Notes: generated by a model not told the origin, from the sequence alone. DNA of 5,461 bases from Flavobacterium psychrophilum (GCA_945861915.1 CAMAWK010000154.1:1-5461); one strand, 5' to 3'. Positions 1 to 5,082 are shown, counted from the first letter of the stretch. Numbers and translations are program-made.

Positions 1-126
1 AATCTAAGTCAAATTGCTTTTGAAGTTGGCTTTAATGACTACAAATATTTTAAAATTTCTTTTGAAAAACAATTCAACTGTTTGCCATCAAAATACAAGG
101 CTAAAATGACAAAAAATAAGAGTTAG
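1..126 (+). CDS. AraC-family transcriptional regulator, C-terminal end (partial)
   Basis: This is the last 41 codons of a gene whose start lies before the window; the frame is open from base 1 to a TAG at 124-126. The peptide contains LSQIAFEVGFNDYKYF followed by a Phe-rich segment and LPSKYK. This is the second helix-turn-helix of the AraC/XylS DNA-binding domain: the I-A-x-x-V-G-F recognition turn, then YF-x-x-x-F-x-x-x-F and the P-S-x-Y-K end. It therefore binds DNA as a regulator, but its sensor part and targets are outside the window. It could be a simple AraC activator or the output domain of a hybrid two-component protein; the fragment cannot tell. It ends in a short lysine-rich tail and converges on the ABC permease gene across a hairpin terminator. 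Confidence 0.85.
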   Translation, partial: NLSQIAFEVGFNDYKYFKISFEKQFNCLPSKYKAKMTKNKS

Positions 127-155
127 GTTGGGGTTTATTTTTTCAACCTAACTCT
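119..155. terminator. Bidirectional intrinsic terminator between convergent genes
   Basis: A perfect 12-bp inverted repeat has arms AGAGTTAGGTTG (119-130) and CAACCTAACTCT (144-155) around a 13-base loop. On the plus strand it is followed by an A-run and then six Ts (161-166). On the minus strand the bases past the hairpin read as a T-rich tract (complement of 97-118). It can thus end transcription of both the AraC-type gene and the permease gene. The TAG of the plus gene (124-126) lies inside the left arm, and the TGA of the minus gene (143-145) spans the loop edge and right arm. Confidence 0.85.
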
Positions 156-1351
156 AAAAATTTTTTACTTACTCGACTACTCGCTATCAAGGAAGCTAAA
201 AAGCCAAAAGAAATAATCGTTGTTATAACAATTAAAATATTTTCGATAGAAAAAACGACTGGATAGGCTAATGTTGGGGTAATCATAATAAATTGAAAAT
301 GTTGTTGCAGTAAAACTAGTATAACACCTAAAGTCAATCCAAAAATTCCGCCCAAAACGCTTAACAAAGTACCTTGTAACAAAAATATTTTACGTAAATC
401 TTTAATTTCGGCACCTAAATTTAAAAGAGTTCTAAGATTGCCTTTTTTATCTAAAATCATCATGATTAATGCGCCAATCAAATTAAATAAAGCAATAATA
501 ATTACCAAAGTAAATATCAGATAAACAGCCAGGTTTTCTGTATTTAGCATTTTATACAACGATTCATTGAGTTGAGCTCTGTTTTTTATTGTAACCCTAG
601 AATCAAATACCGATTTTAGAGAATTAATAACGAAGGTTTCATCTGCCCCTTTTTTCAATTTTAACTCAATTCCTGAAATTTGATTGGGCTTGTATTCTAA
701 TAACTCTTGGGCTAAACCCAAATCGGCAAAAACATACTTTGAATCTAAATCTTCGTTAATTGTATAAATTCCAACAGGAATTAGCACTAATTTGGTAAAA
801 GCATCTTCGGGATTTTCAATAATTCCTTTTCCTGGTTTTGGAGCCAAAACTTCCAGTGGAGTATTAAAATCAAACAAACCCATCGAAAAATTAGTTGCAA
901 TCCCATAGCCAATAACAACTTGATAGGTATCTTTTTTAAGCCATTGTCCACCTTCGAAAATATTTTTTTTTATGTCACTAACCTTGTTATAACTAGCATC
1001 CACCCCTTTTAGATGTGTGACCATTTGTTTTCCGTTGAAAGTGAATAAAACACGCTCTTCTATTATTTTGCTAAAAGAAGCAACACCATTTATTTCTTTG
1101 ATTTGATTTTCCTGTAGTTCATTGATAAAAAAAGATTTTCCTAAGGTGCTACTAACTTTCAAATCAGGGTCAATCGCATCAGAAAAGGAAAGGCTAAAAA
1201 CCTTGAGTCCGCTAAAAACGGATAAAACCACAAACAAAGCCATCGAACCTACAATGATTGCCATACTAGCAATTCGAGTAATTATATTTATAGCATTATT
1301 TTTACTGCTACTAAAAATATAACGTTTGGCTATGTAAAGTGAAAAACTCAA
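143..1351 (-). CDS. FtsX-like ABC transporter permease (LolC/LolE type)
   Basis: Predicted 402-residue inner-membrane permease of the FtsX/MacB_PCD superfamily, closest in layout to LolC/LolE, which work with a LolD-type ATPase to release lipoproteins from the inner membrane. Visible parts: a cytoplasmic N-terminus with the motif IAKRYIF, a first membrane helix at about 27-49, a large periplasmic domain at about 50-270, and three more helices at about 273-299, 322-348 and 368-392. After helix 2, residues about 300-327 (DKKGNLRTLLNLGA then IFLLQG) match the FtsX coupling segment that contacts the ATPase. The start is TTG at 1349-1351, two bases after the rbfA stop; the first in-frame ATG (residue 30) would remove the conserved N-terminus. 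It is probably co-transcribed and translationally coupled with rbfA. No ATPase gene is in the window, so the cargo is inferred; a MacB-like exporter role remains possible. Confidence 0.85.
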   Translation of the reverse strand: MSFSLYIAKRYIFSSSKNNAINIITRIASMAIIVGSMALFVVLSVFSGLKVFSLSFSDAIDPDLKVSSTLGKSFFINELQENQIKEINGVASFSKIIEERVLFTFNGKQMVTHLKGVDASYNKVSDIKKNIFEGGQWLKKDTYQVVIGYGIATNFSMGLFDFNTPLEVLAPKPGKGIIENPEDAFTKLVLIPVGIYTINEDLDSKYVFADLGLAQELLEYKPNQISGIELKLKKGADETFVINSLKSVFDSRVTIKNRAQLNESLYKMLNTENLAVYLIFTLVIIIALFNLIGALIMMILDKKGNLRTLLNLGAEIKDLRKIFLLQGTLLSVLGGIFGLTLGVILVLLQQHFQFIMITPTLAYPVVFSIENILIVITTIISFGFLASLIASSRVSKKFLELG

Positions 1352-1353
1352 TT

Positions 1354-1746
1354 TTATTGAAATCTACGTTTTTCTAAAAGATCACGATTCTCAATTGGAT
1401 TTTCTTTTGAAGACAAGGCATTGTCAATTTTTTCGATATAATCCAACGAATCATCTATAAAAAAAACTAGGTTTGGAACTTTTCTTAATTGCAAACGAAC
1501 TCTTTGGGACAAATCATGTTTAATTAGTTTAGAGTTTGTTTTTATGGCAACTAACGTTTCCTGTGCTTTTTCTTGAGGAAAAATGCTAAGATGAATTGTA
1601 GCAACAGATAAATCGGTAGTTACTGATACTTTAGACACTGAAATAATTAAATTGACAAGTCCATTTTTTCTCACTTCACCTTGTAAAATATCGACCAAAT
1701 CTTTTTGGATAACTCCTCCTATTTTTTTCTGTCTATTTGTTTCCAT
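1354..1746 (-). CDS. rbfA: Ribosome-binding factor A
   Basis: A 130-residue protein of the RbfA family, a KH-fold maturation factor that binds the 30S precursor and helps 16S rRNA 5'-end processing; it is also tied to cold adaptation in other bacteria. Recognisable parts: N-terminal basic helix (RQKKIGGVIQKDLVDIL), the strand motif VSKVSVTTDLSVATIHLSIFP (residues about 37-57, central KH region), the helix with RVRLQLRKVPNLVF (82-95) and the following DDSLDYIEKIDNAL. Length is normal for the family. The frame is open five codons further up to an ATG at 1759-1761, but METNRQKK at 1746 is the better start: the upstream five residues are atypical and a perfect -7 promoter box lies across them. 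It is first in a minus-strand pair with the ABC permease gene. Confidence 0.93.
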   Translation of the reverse strand: METNRQKKIGGVIQKDLVDILQGEVRKNGLVNLIISVSKVSVTTDLSVATIHLSIFPQEKAQETLVAIKTNSKLIKHDLSQRVRLQLRKVPNLVFFIDDSLDYIEKIDNALSSKENPIENRDLLEKRRFQ

Positions 1747-1750
1747 ACTG

Positions 1751-1758
1751 CAAAAATA
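1751..1758 (-). promoter_or_regulatory. Candidate -7 promoter element of rbfA
   Basis: The minus strand reads TATTTTTG, a perfect match to the Bacteroidota -7 consensus TAnnTTTG. Initiation about six bases downstream would fall at or next to the rbfA ATG (1744-1746), giving a leaderless or nearly leaderless mRNA. No TTG is found at the expected -33 distance, so the call rests on the -7 box and its position alone. Confidence 0.45.
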
Positions 1759-1854
1759 CACTTTTTTAGAGTTTCAGTAGATTAAAATCCTAAAGTTTAG
1801 TTTTATAAAAATCACAATTCTATTAAAAGAATTTACTTTATAAAATTGGAAATT

Positions 1855-1956
1855 ATGCTTCGATTTAACCTTAAAAGAATTAAATTATGTGGTTTAAAAG
1901 TGATTTTTTGTATAATTCTACTAATCAGCAGTTTTGTTATTAAAGTCATCATTTAA
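1855..1956 (+). CDS. Candidate 33-residue membrane peptide
   Basis: A short open frame runs from ATG at 1855 to TAA at 1954-1956. The peptide begins MLRFNLKRIKLCGLK, with five basic residues, and continues as a hydrophobic stretch (VIFCIILLISSFVIKVII), so it would be a single-span membrane peptide with the basic end inside. It sits in the 286-bp gap between rbfA and the tRNA. TAAAATTG at 1841-1848 is one base off the -7 consensus, but it lies only 6 bp before the ATG and has no clear -33 partner. I recognise no family. Hydrophobic short frames arise easily by chance in AT-rich DNA, so this is only a candidate. Confidence 0.25.
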   Translation: MLRFNLKRIKLCGLKVIFCIILLISSFVIKVII

Positions 1957-1988
1957 ACTTCTGATAAAAAAATCAATTTCAAAAATAG

Positions 1989-2019
1989 TTGCATCAAATT
2001 AAAATTAATAGTAATTTCG
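1989..2019 (+). promoter_or_regulatory. Promoter of the tRNA gene
   Basis: TTG at 1989-1991 is followed after 20 bp by TAATTTCG at 2012-2019, which matches the Bacteroidota -7 consensus TAnnTTTG at all but one position. Initiation would be near 2025, about eight bases before the mature tRNA 5' end, a usual short leader. Confidence 0.6.
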
Positions 2020-2032
2020 CAACCCAATAATA

Positions 2033-2106
2033 GGTCCTATAGCTCATTCGGTTAGAGCAACTGACTCATAATCAGTAGGTGCTTGGTTCGATTCCAAGTG
2101 GGACCA
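2033..2106 (+). tRNA. tRNA with CAT anticodon, probably tRNA-Ile2 (lysidine-modified)
   Basis: A complete 74-base cloverleaf. The acceptor arms GGTCCTA (2033-2039) and TGGGACC (2099-2105) pair with one G-T wobble; D stem GCTC/GAGC; anticodon stem ACTGA/TCAGT around loop CTCATAA; five-base variable loop; T stem CTTGG/CCAAG around TTCGATT; discriminator A at 2106. The anticodon CAT is at 2067-2069. CAT occurs in initiator Met, elongator Met and the AUA-reading Ile2 whose C34 is changed to lysidine by TilS. The initiator is unlikely because position 1-72 is a G-C pair. Acceptor pairs C4-G69 and C5-G68 are the ones known as TilS identity elements in E. coli, which favours Ile2 over elongator Met. 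The CCA end is not encoded (ACT follows), so it must be added by the CCA enzyme. Confidence 0.95.
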
Positions 2107-2168
2107 CTAATAAAATTCTATATTTATATATTTGTAATTTTTAACTTACGCAATAAGATAAAAATGCA

Positions 2169-2203
2169 TTTAATCGATAAAAACAAGCGTTTAATCGTTA
2201 AAA
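2169..2203 (+). repeat. Direct repeat of 21-bp period, possible operator
   Basis: Two 14-base copies, TTTAATCGATAAAA (2169-2182) and TTTAATCGTTAAAA (2190-2203), differ at one base and start exactly 21 bp apart, two helical turns. They end just before a candidate TTG (2207-2209) and TAGCTTTA (2230-2237) promoter. This is the usual placement for a dimeric activator bound to tandem half-sites on one DNA face. No regulator can be named. Confidence 0.4.
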
Positions 2204-2206
2204 TTA

Positions 2207-2237
2207 TTGGTTTGTAATAAATAAACATGTAGCTTTA
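2207..2237 (+). promoter_or_regulatory. Candidate promoter of the PID-CTERM-like gene
   Basis: TTG at 2207-2209 is followed after 20 bp by TAGCTTTA at 2230-2237, seven of eight bases agreeing with a relaxed TAnnTTTG reading (the final G is A). Initiation near 2243 would give a leader of about 57 bases. A perfect TATATTTG at 2127-2134 further up lacks a TTG partner and would give a much longer leader. Confidence 0.35.
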
Positions 2238-2299
2238 CACTTCATTTTAAATGAACGAAGGTCTAAACTAATTAAGTAACATTGTTTTTTATTTAAATA

Positions 2300-2536
2300 A
2301 TGAAAACTATTGTAAATAAGTTTTTTATTTTATTCATATACTTACTTAATATAGCGGGTGTATTTGCAGCTCCAAATCCTCCTCCACCTAACGGCAAAAA
2401 CCAAGGAACGCCGCCCCCGCCCCCTGGATTACCTATTGATGAATACAACACTTTTTTGTTTGTTTTAGCCTTGTTTTTCGGACTGTATATTATACATAAA
2501 CACACCCATAAGAACAGATTTACTTCTATAAAATAG
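2300..2536 (+). CDS. Small secreted proline-rich protein with PID-CTERM-like C-terminal sorting signal
   Basis: A 78-residue protein made almost entirely of targeting signals. Residues 1-23 form a Sec signal peptide (lysines at 3 and 7, a hydrophobic core, and VFA before the likely cleavage). Residues 25-42 are a Pro/Gly/Asn linker with runs of four and five prolines. GLPID follows at 43-47, then a hydrophobic span at about 51-65 and a basic tail (HKHTHKNR, 66-73). A P-I-D motif, then a membrane helix, then a positive tail is the plan of the PID-CTERM sorting domain known from short Bacteroidota proteins; by analogy with PEP-CTERM it may be processed at the membrane. The processing enzyme is not in the window. 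The start ATG follows an AT-rich leader with no Shine-Dalgarno. It is convergent with ribE, with 11 bp between stops. The function of the mature chain is unknown. Confidence 0.75.
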   Translation: MKTIVNKFFILFIYLLNIAGVFAAPNPPPPNGKNQGTPPPPPGLPIDEYNTFLFVLALFFGLYIIHKHTHKNRFTSIK

Positions 2537-2547
2537 TAGACTTATTT

Positions 2548-3135
2548 CTATTTGTTAGCAAACAATTTAGAAACATATTTTCCGATTACATCAAATTCTA
2601 AATTGACTTTAGTATTCACTTCAAAAGTTTTAAAATTGGTATTTTCATACGTGTAAGGAATAATAGCCACACTAAATTCACTTTTTCTTGAATTAACTAC
2701 CGTCAAGCTAACACCATTTACGGTTATAGAGCCTTTTTCGATGGTTAAATTTTGTAAAGTTGCGTCGTATTCAAAAGTATAAAACCAACTTCCATTTGTT
2801 TCTTCAACCGAAATACAGGTTCCAATTTGGTCTACGTGCCCTTGAACAATGTGACCATCTAAACGGTCACCTAATTTCATAGCTCTTTCAAGATTTATAC
2901 AATCTCCATTTTGCCATTCTGAAATGGTTGTTTTTTTTATCGTTTCAGCGATAGCAGTCACTGTATAGAAATTGTCTTTAACCGCTACAACTGTCAAACA
3001 AATACCATTATGAGCCACACTCTGATCAATTTTTAATTCTTCAGTAATAGAAGAATTTATGGTAATGTGTAGATTAGCATCCTCTATTTTTATATCTTGA
3101 ATTACTCCAAGTGTTTCTATAATTCCTGTAAACAT
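2548..3135 (-). CDS. ribE: Riboflavin synthase, alpha chain
   Basis: A 195-residue protein catalysing the last step of riboflavin synthesis, the dismutation of two 6,7-dimethyl-8-ribityllumazine molecules. The two lumazine-binding repeats typical of the family are both present: residues 1 to about 95, starting MFTGII and holding NGICLTV (43-49), and residues about 96 to 190, holding GHIVQGHVD (94-102) and VNGVSLTV (139-146). A short amphipathic tail (GKYVSKLF) at the C-terminus resembles the helix used for trimer contact. Length is near the usual 200-215. The reading frame is open another 61 codons upstream, but MFTGII is the invariant N-terminus of the family and the extension would run antisense into pdxA, so the start is 3135. 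No FMN riboswitch is seen: only 58 bp separate it from the divergent pdxA. Some databases call this gene ribC or ribB. Confidence 0.95.
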   Translation of the reverse strand: MFTGIIETLGVIQDIKIEDANLHITINSSITEELKIDQSVAHNGICLTVVAVKDNFYTVTAIAETIKKTTISEWQNGDCINLERAMKLGDRLDGHIVQGHVDQIGTCISVEETNGSWFYTFEYDATLQNLTIEKGSITVNGVSLTVVNSRKSEFSVAIIPYTYENTNFKTFEVNTKVNLEFDVIGKYVSKLFANK

Positions 3136-3152
3136 TTCTTGTTTTATTTTAC

Positions 3153-3160
3153 TAAATTTG
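3153..3160 (+). promoter_or_regulatory. Candidate -7 promoter element of pdxA
   Basis: TAAATTTG is a perfect match to TAnnTTTG on the plus strand, 33 bp before the pdxA ATG. Predicted initiation is near 3166, giving a leader of about 28 bases. No TTG lies at 17-23 bp upstream (the nearest, 3139-3141, is only 11 bp away), so the -33 contact may be weak or helped by a regulator. Confidence 0.45.
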
Positions 3161-3165
3161 CAACT

Positions 3166-3173
3166 CAAAATTA
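3166..3173 (-). promoter_or_regulatory. Candidate -7 promoter element of ribE
   Basis: The minus strand reads TAATTTTG, again a perfect TAnnTTTG match, 30 bp before the ribE start codon. Initiation would be near 3160, giving a leader of about 25 bases. No TTG is present at the -33 distance on the minus strand. The box lies only five bases from the pdxA -7 box, so the two polymerase sites overlap. Confidence 0.45.
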
Positions 3174-3193
3174 GCAATAAATAACTTGATGTC

Positions 3194-4243
3194 ATGATAA
3201 AAAAAGCAGAAAATATAATTGTTGGAATTTCAATTGGAGATTTGAACGGTATTGGAAGCGAAGTAATCTTAAAAACTTTCGAAGATTCTCGAATGTTAGA
3301 ATTATGCACACCTGTCATTTTTGCTAATGTGAAATTGCTTTCGTTTGTAAAAAAAATATTTAATTCTACCGCTGCTTTTCACGGAATTGATAGATTAGAC
3401 CAACTTGTAATAGGAAAAATAAATGTTCTAAATGTTTGGCAAGAAAATGTAGAAATTAATTTTGGTGTAGATGATGAGAAAATGGGGGAGTATGCCATAA
3501 AATCTTTTATTGCTGCCACAAAAGCATTAAAAGAAGACATAATTGACACTTTAGTAACAGCTCCCATCAATAAATATAACATTCAAGCAGAGGATTTTAA
3601 ATTTCCAGGTCATACAGATTATTTAGATCAAGAACTAGAAGGCGATGCCTTAATGTTAATGGTTCAAGACAAATTAAAAGTAGGTTTGTTGACAGATCAT
3701 ATTGCAATAAATGAAGTAGCAAAACATCTTAGCGAAGAATTAATTTTAAAAAAAATAGAAACTATAAAGCAATCGTTAATAAAAGATTTTAGCATCAACA
3801 AACCAAAAATTGCCGTTTTAGGTTTAAATCCCCACTGTGGAGATGGAGGAGTTATTGGCAAAGAAGAAGATACTATTTTAAAACCCGCTTTGAAAAAAAT
3901 ATTCGAAAAAGGAACATTGGTTTTTGGTCCTTTTGCAGCAGATGGCTTTTTTGGAAGTAATCAATACGAACATTACGATGCCGTAATCGCAACTTACCAC
4001 GATCAAGGTTTAATCCCTTTCAAAACATTGTCCTTTGGAAATGGTGTCAACTATACTGCAGGATTAAATAAAGTTAGAACTTCCCCAGATCACGGCACTG
4101 CCTATGATATTGCTGGAAAAGATAAAGCAGAATACAATTCTTTTAAAGAAGCGGTTTATCTAGCTATTGATATTTTTAACTCAAGAATTCAATATGCTGA
4201 AATTAGCCAAAAACCACTTAAAATTAAAGAAAAACAGATATAA
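3194..4243 (+). CDS. pdxA: 4-hydroxythreonine-4-phosphate dehydrogenase
   Basis: A 349-residue cytoplasmic enzyme that oxidises 4-phosphohydroxy-L-threonine with NAD in the DXP-dependent pyridoxal 5'-phosphate pathway; the product condenses with DXP through PdxJ. Family landmarks in order: N-terminal GISIGDLNGIGSE (11-23), TAPINK (122-127), PGHTDYL (138-144) for substrate binding, and the three metal-ligand histidines at H169 (LLTDH), H214 (GLNPHCGDGG) and H269 (TYHDQGL), which align with E. coli H166, H211 and H266. K277 (IPFK), N286 (GVNYT) and R295 (VRTS) match the substrate-contacting residues, followed by the SPDHGTAYDIAG signature (297-308). Length is slightly above the usual 330, due to a lysine-rich tail. 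The start ATG at 3194 places the conserved GD-NGIG motif at the expected distance. It is transcribed alone, divergent from ribE, and followed by a separate promoter for the next gene. Confidence 0.96.
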   Translation: MIKKAENIIVGISIGDLNGIGSEVILKTFEDSRMLELCTPVIFANVKLLSFVKKIFNSTAAFHGIDRLDQLVIGKINVLNVWQENVEINFGVDDEKMGEYAIKSFIAATKALKEDIIDTLVTAPINKYNIQAEDFKFPGHTDYLDQELEGDALMLMVQDKLKVGLLTDHIAINEVAKHLSEELILKKIETIKQSLIKDFSINKPKIAVLGLNPHCGDGGVIGKEEDTILKPALKKIFEKGTLVFGPFAADGFFGSNQYEHYDAVIATYHDQGLIPFKTLSFGNGVNYTAGLNKVRTSPDHGTAYDIAGKDKAEYNSFKEAVYLAIDIFNSRIQYAEISQKPLKIKEKQI

Positions 4244-4266
4244 ACAAAAAAAGACAGTTAAGAGTA

Positions 4267-4294
4267 TTGGATTTACAATATTTTTATATCTTTG
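4267..4294 (+). promoter_or_regulatory. Promoter of the DUF177-rpmF operon
   Basis: TTG (4267-4269), a 17-bp spacer and TATCTTTG (4287-4294) give a textbook Bacteroidota promoter. Initiation is expected near 4300, at the first bases of the palindrome at 4299-4312. This position shows that the upstream in-frame TTG at 4292 cannot be the start of the DUF177 gene. Confidence 0.75.
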
Positions 4295-4298
4295 CACT

Positions 4299-4312
4299 CC
4301 CTAAGTTTAGGG
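4299..4312 (+). promoter_or_regulatory. Palindrome / short hairpin at the predicted transcript 5' end
   Basis: CCCTAAGTTTAGGG is an inverted repeat with arms CCCTAA and TTAGGG, folding in RNA as a 5-bp stem with a 4-base AGTT loop. It coincides with the predicted initiation site and lies 15 bp before the DUF177 ATG. It may be a 5' stabilising or control hairpin, or a DNA operator across the start site. Confidence 0.45.
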
Positions 4313-4327
4313 CAAATTGTTATTGAA

Positions 4328-4879
4328 ATGGATAATACAAAAGAATTTTTAATTCCTTTTATAGGATTAAAGTTAGGAAAACATCATTTCGAGTATCAAA
4401 TAAATAAAACGTTCTTTGAAATCTTTGATTATCATGAGTTTAATAATTCCGATATCAAAGTAAATGTAGTTTTAGAAAAAAAAAGCACTCTTTTAGAGCT
4501 GAGCTTTAAGCACAAAGGAACTGTAAATGTTCCTTGCGATATGACAAACGAAGAATTTGATTTGCCCATAAAAGGTACTATTAAACTAATCGTTCGATTT
4601 GGCGATGAATTCAACGATGACAATGAAGAATTACTCATTATTCCTCATGGAGAACATCAATTGGACGTTTCGCAATACATATATGAAATGATTGTGCTCT
4701 CTGTTCCTTCAAAAAGAATTCATCCAGGAATAAAAGATGGTACTTTAGATAACGAGGCTCTTAAAAAACTAAAACAATTATCAACAAAAGAACCAAAAAA
4801 ACAGAATACAACAGATCAAAAAGAAGAAAATACTGACCCACGTTGGGACAAATTAAAACAACTATTAACGGATAAATAA
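4328..4879 (+). CDS. DUF177 / YceD family protein
   Basis: A 183-residue cytoplasmic protein of the YceD/DUF177 family, almost always encoded just before rpmF. In plants and E. coli members have been connected to 23S rRNA accumulation, so a role in large-subunit assembly is the best family-based guess. Features: an N-terminal beta-rich half; the core signature KGTVNVPCDMTNEEFDLPI (63-81), with a single cysteine (C70) in the place of the family's C-x-R-C-L type motif; IKGTIKLIVRFGDEF (81-95); then SQYIYEMIVLSVPSKRIHPG (115-134), the conserved Y-E-x-x-x-L-S-x-P-x-x-x-x-H segment. A charged, lysine-rich linker (145-168) precedes the closing DPRWDKLKQLL (170-180), which is the family's end motif. 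I chose ATG 4328 because the upstream codons lie in the promoter and leader. It is first in an operon with rpmF, 8 bp away. Confidence 0.88.
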   Translation: MDNTKEFLIPFIGLKLGKHHFEYQINKTFFEIFDYHEFNNSDIKVNVVLEKKSTLLELSFKHKGTVNVPCDMTNEEFDLPIKGTIKLIVRFGDEFNDDNEELLIIPHGEHQLDVSQYIYEMIVLSVPSKRIHPGIKDGTLDNEALKKLKQLSTKEPKKQNTTDQKEENTDPRWDKLKQLLTDK

Positions 4880-4887
4880 TATAGTAA

Positions 4888-5082
4888 ATGGCACATCCTA
4901 AAAGAAAAATCTCCAAAACAAGAAGAGATAAAAGAAGAACTCATTACAAAGCTACAGTAGCTCAAATCGCTACTTGTCCTATCACTGGAGAAGCTCATTT
5001 ATACCACAGAGCTTACTGGCATGAAGGAAAAATGTATTATAGAGGTCAAGTTGTTATAGACAAATCTGTAGAGTCTATTTAA
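4888..5082 (+). CDS. rpmF: 50S ribosomal protein L32
   Basis: A 64-residue L32 (bL32). The N-terminal [22 protein letters not shown] is the near-invariant basic tail that threads into 23S rRNA. The second half ([27 protein letters not shown]) corresponds to the zinc-ribbon region, but it has a single cysteine (C30) rather than four, so this is a zinc-independent (C-) form. The family in flavobacteria appears to be of this kind. It is the second gene of the operon, eight bases after the DUF177 stop, without a visible Shine-Dalgarno, and is followed at once by an intrinsic terminator. Confidence 0.97.
   Translation: MAHPKRKISKTRRDKRRTHYKATVAQIATCPITGEAHLYHRAYWHEGKMYYRGQVVIDKSVESI

Noticed and set aside
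1122..1322. Plus-strand frame inside the permease gene
   Set aside because: It lies antisense to the conserved N-terminal half of the permease and shows no family features.
1822..1880. Repeated TTAAAAGAATT in the rbfA-tRNA gap
   Set aside because: An 11-base A/T-rich word repeated once, 48 bp apart, is expected by chance in such DNA.
2127..2134. Perfect TATATTTG -7 box just after the tRNA
   Set aside because: No TTG is present at -33, since the site would fall in the tRNA acceptor end, and no gene begins within a normal leader distance. Chance matches are common in AT-rich DNA.
2293..2505. 70-codon minus-strand frame with a glycine run
   Set aside because: It is the antisense shadow of the secreted proline-rich protein; proline codons read backward give glycine.
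2531..2553. Inverted repeat AAATAG/CTATTT between the secreted protein gene and ribE
   Set aside because: Six A/T-rich pairs around an 11-base loop are too weak for a confident terminator; the symmetry arises because both genes end in a lysine codon plus TAG.
3136..3318. Upstream extension of the riboflavin synthase frame by 61 codons
   Set aside because: MFTGII at 3135 is the conserved N-terminus of the enzyme, and the extension is antisense to the start of pdxA.
4292..4327. In-frame TTG start for the DUF177 gene at 4292
   Set aside because: The TTG lies inside the predicted -7 promoter box, so it would not be in the mRNA; ATG 4328 gives a normal protein.
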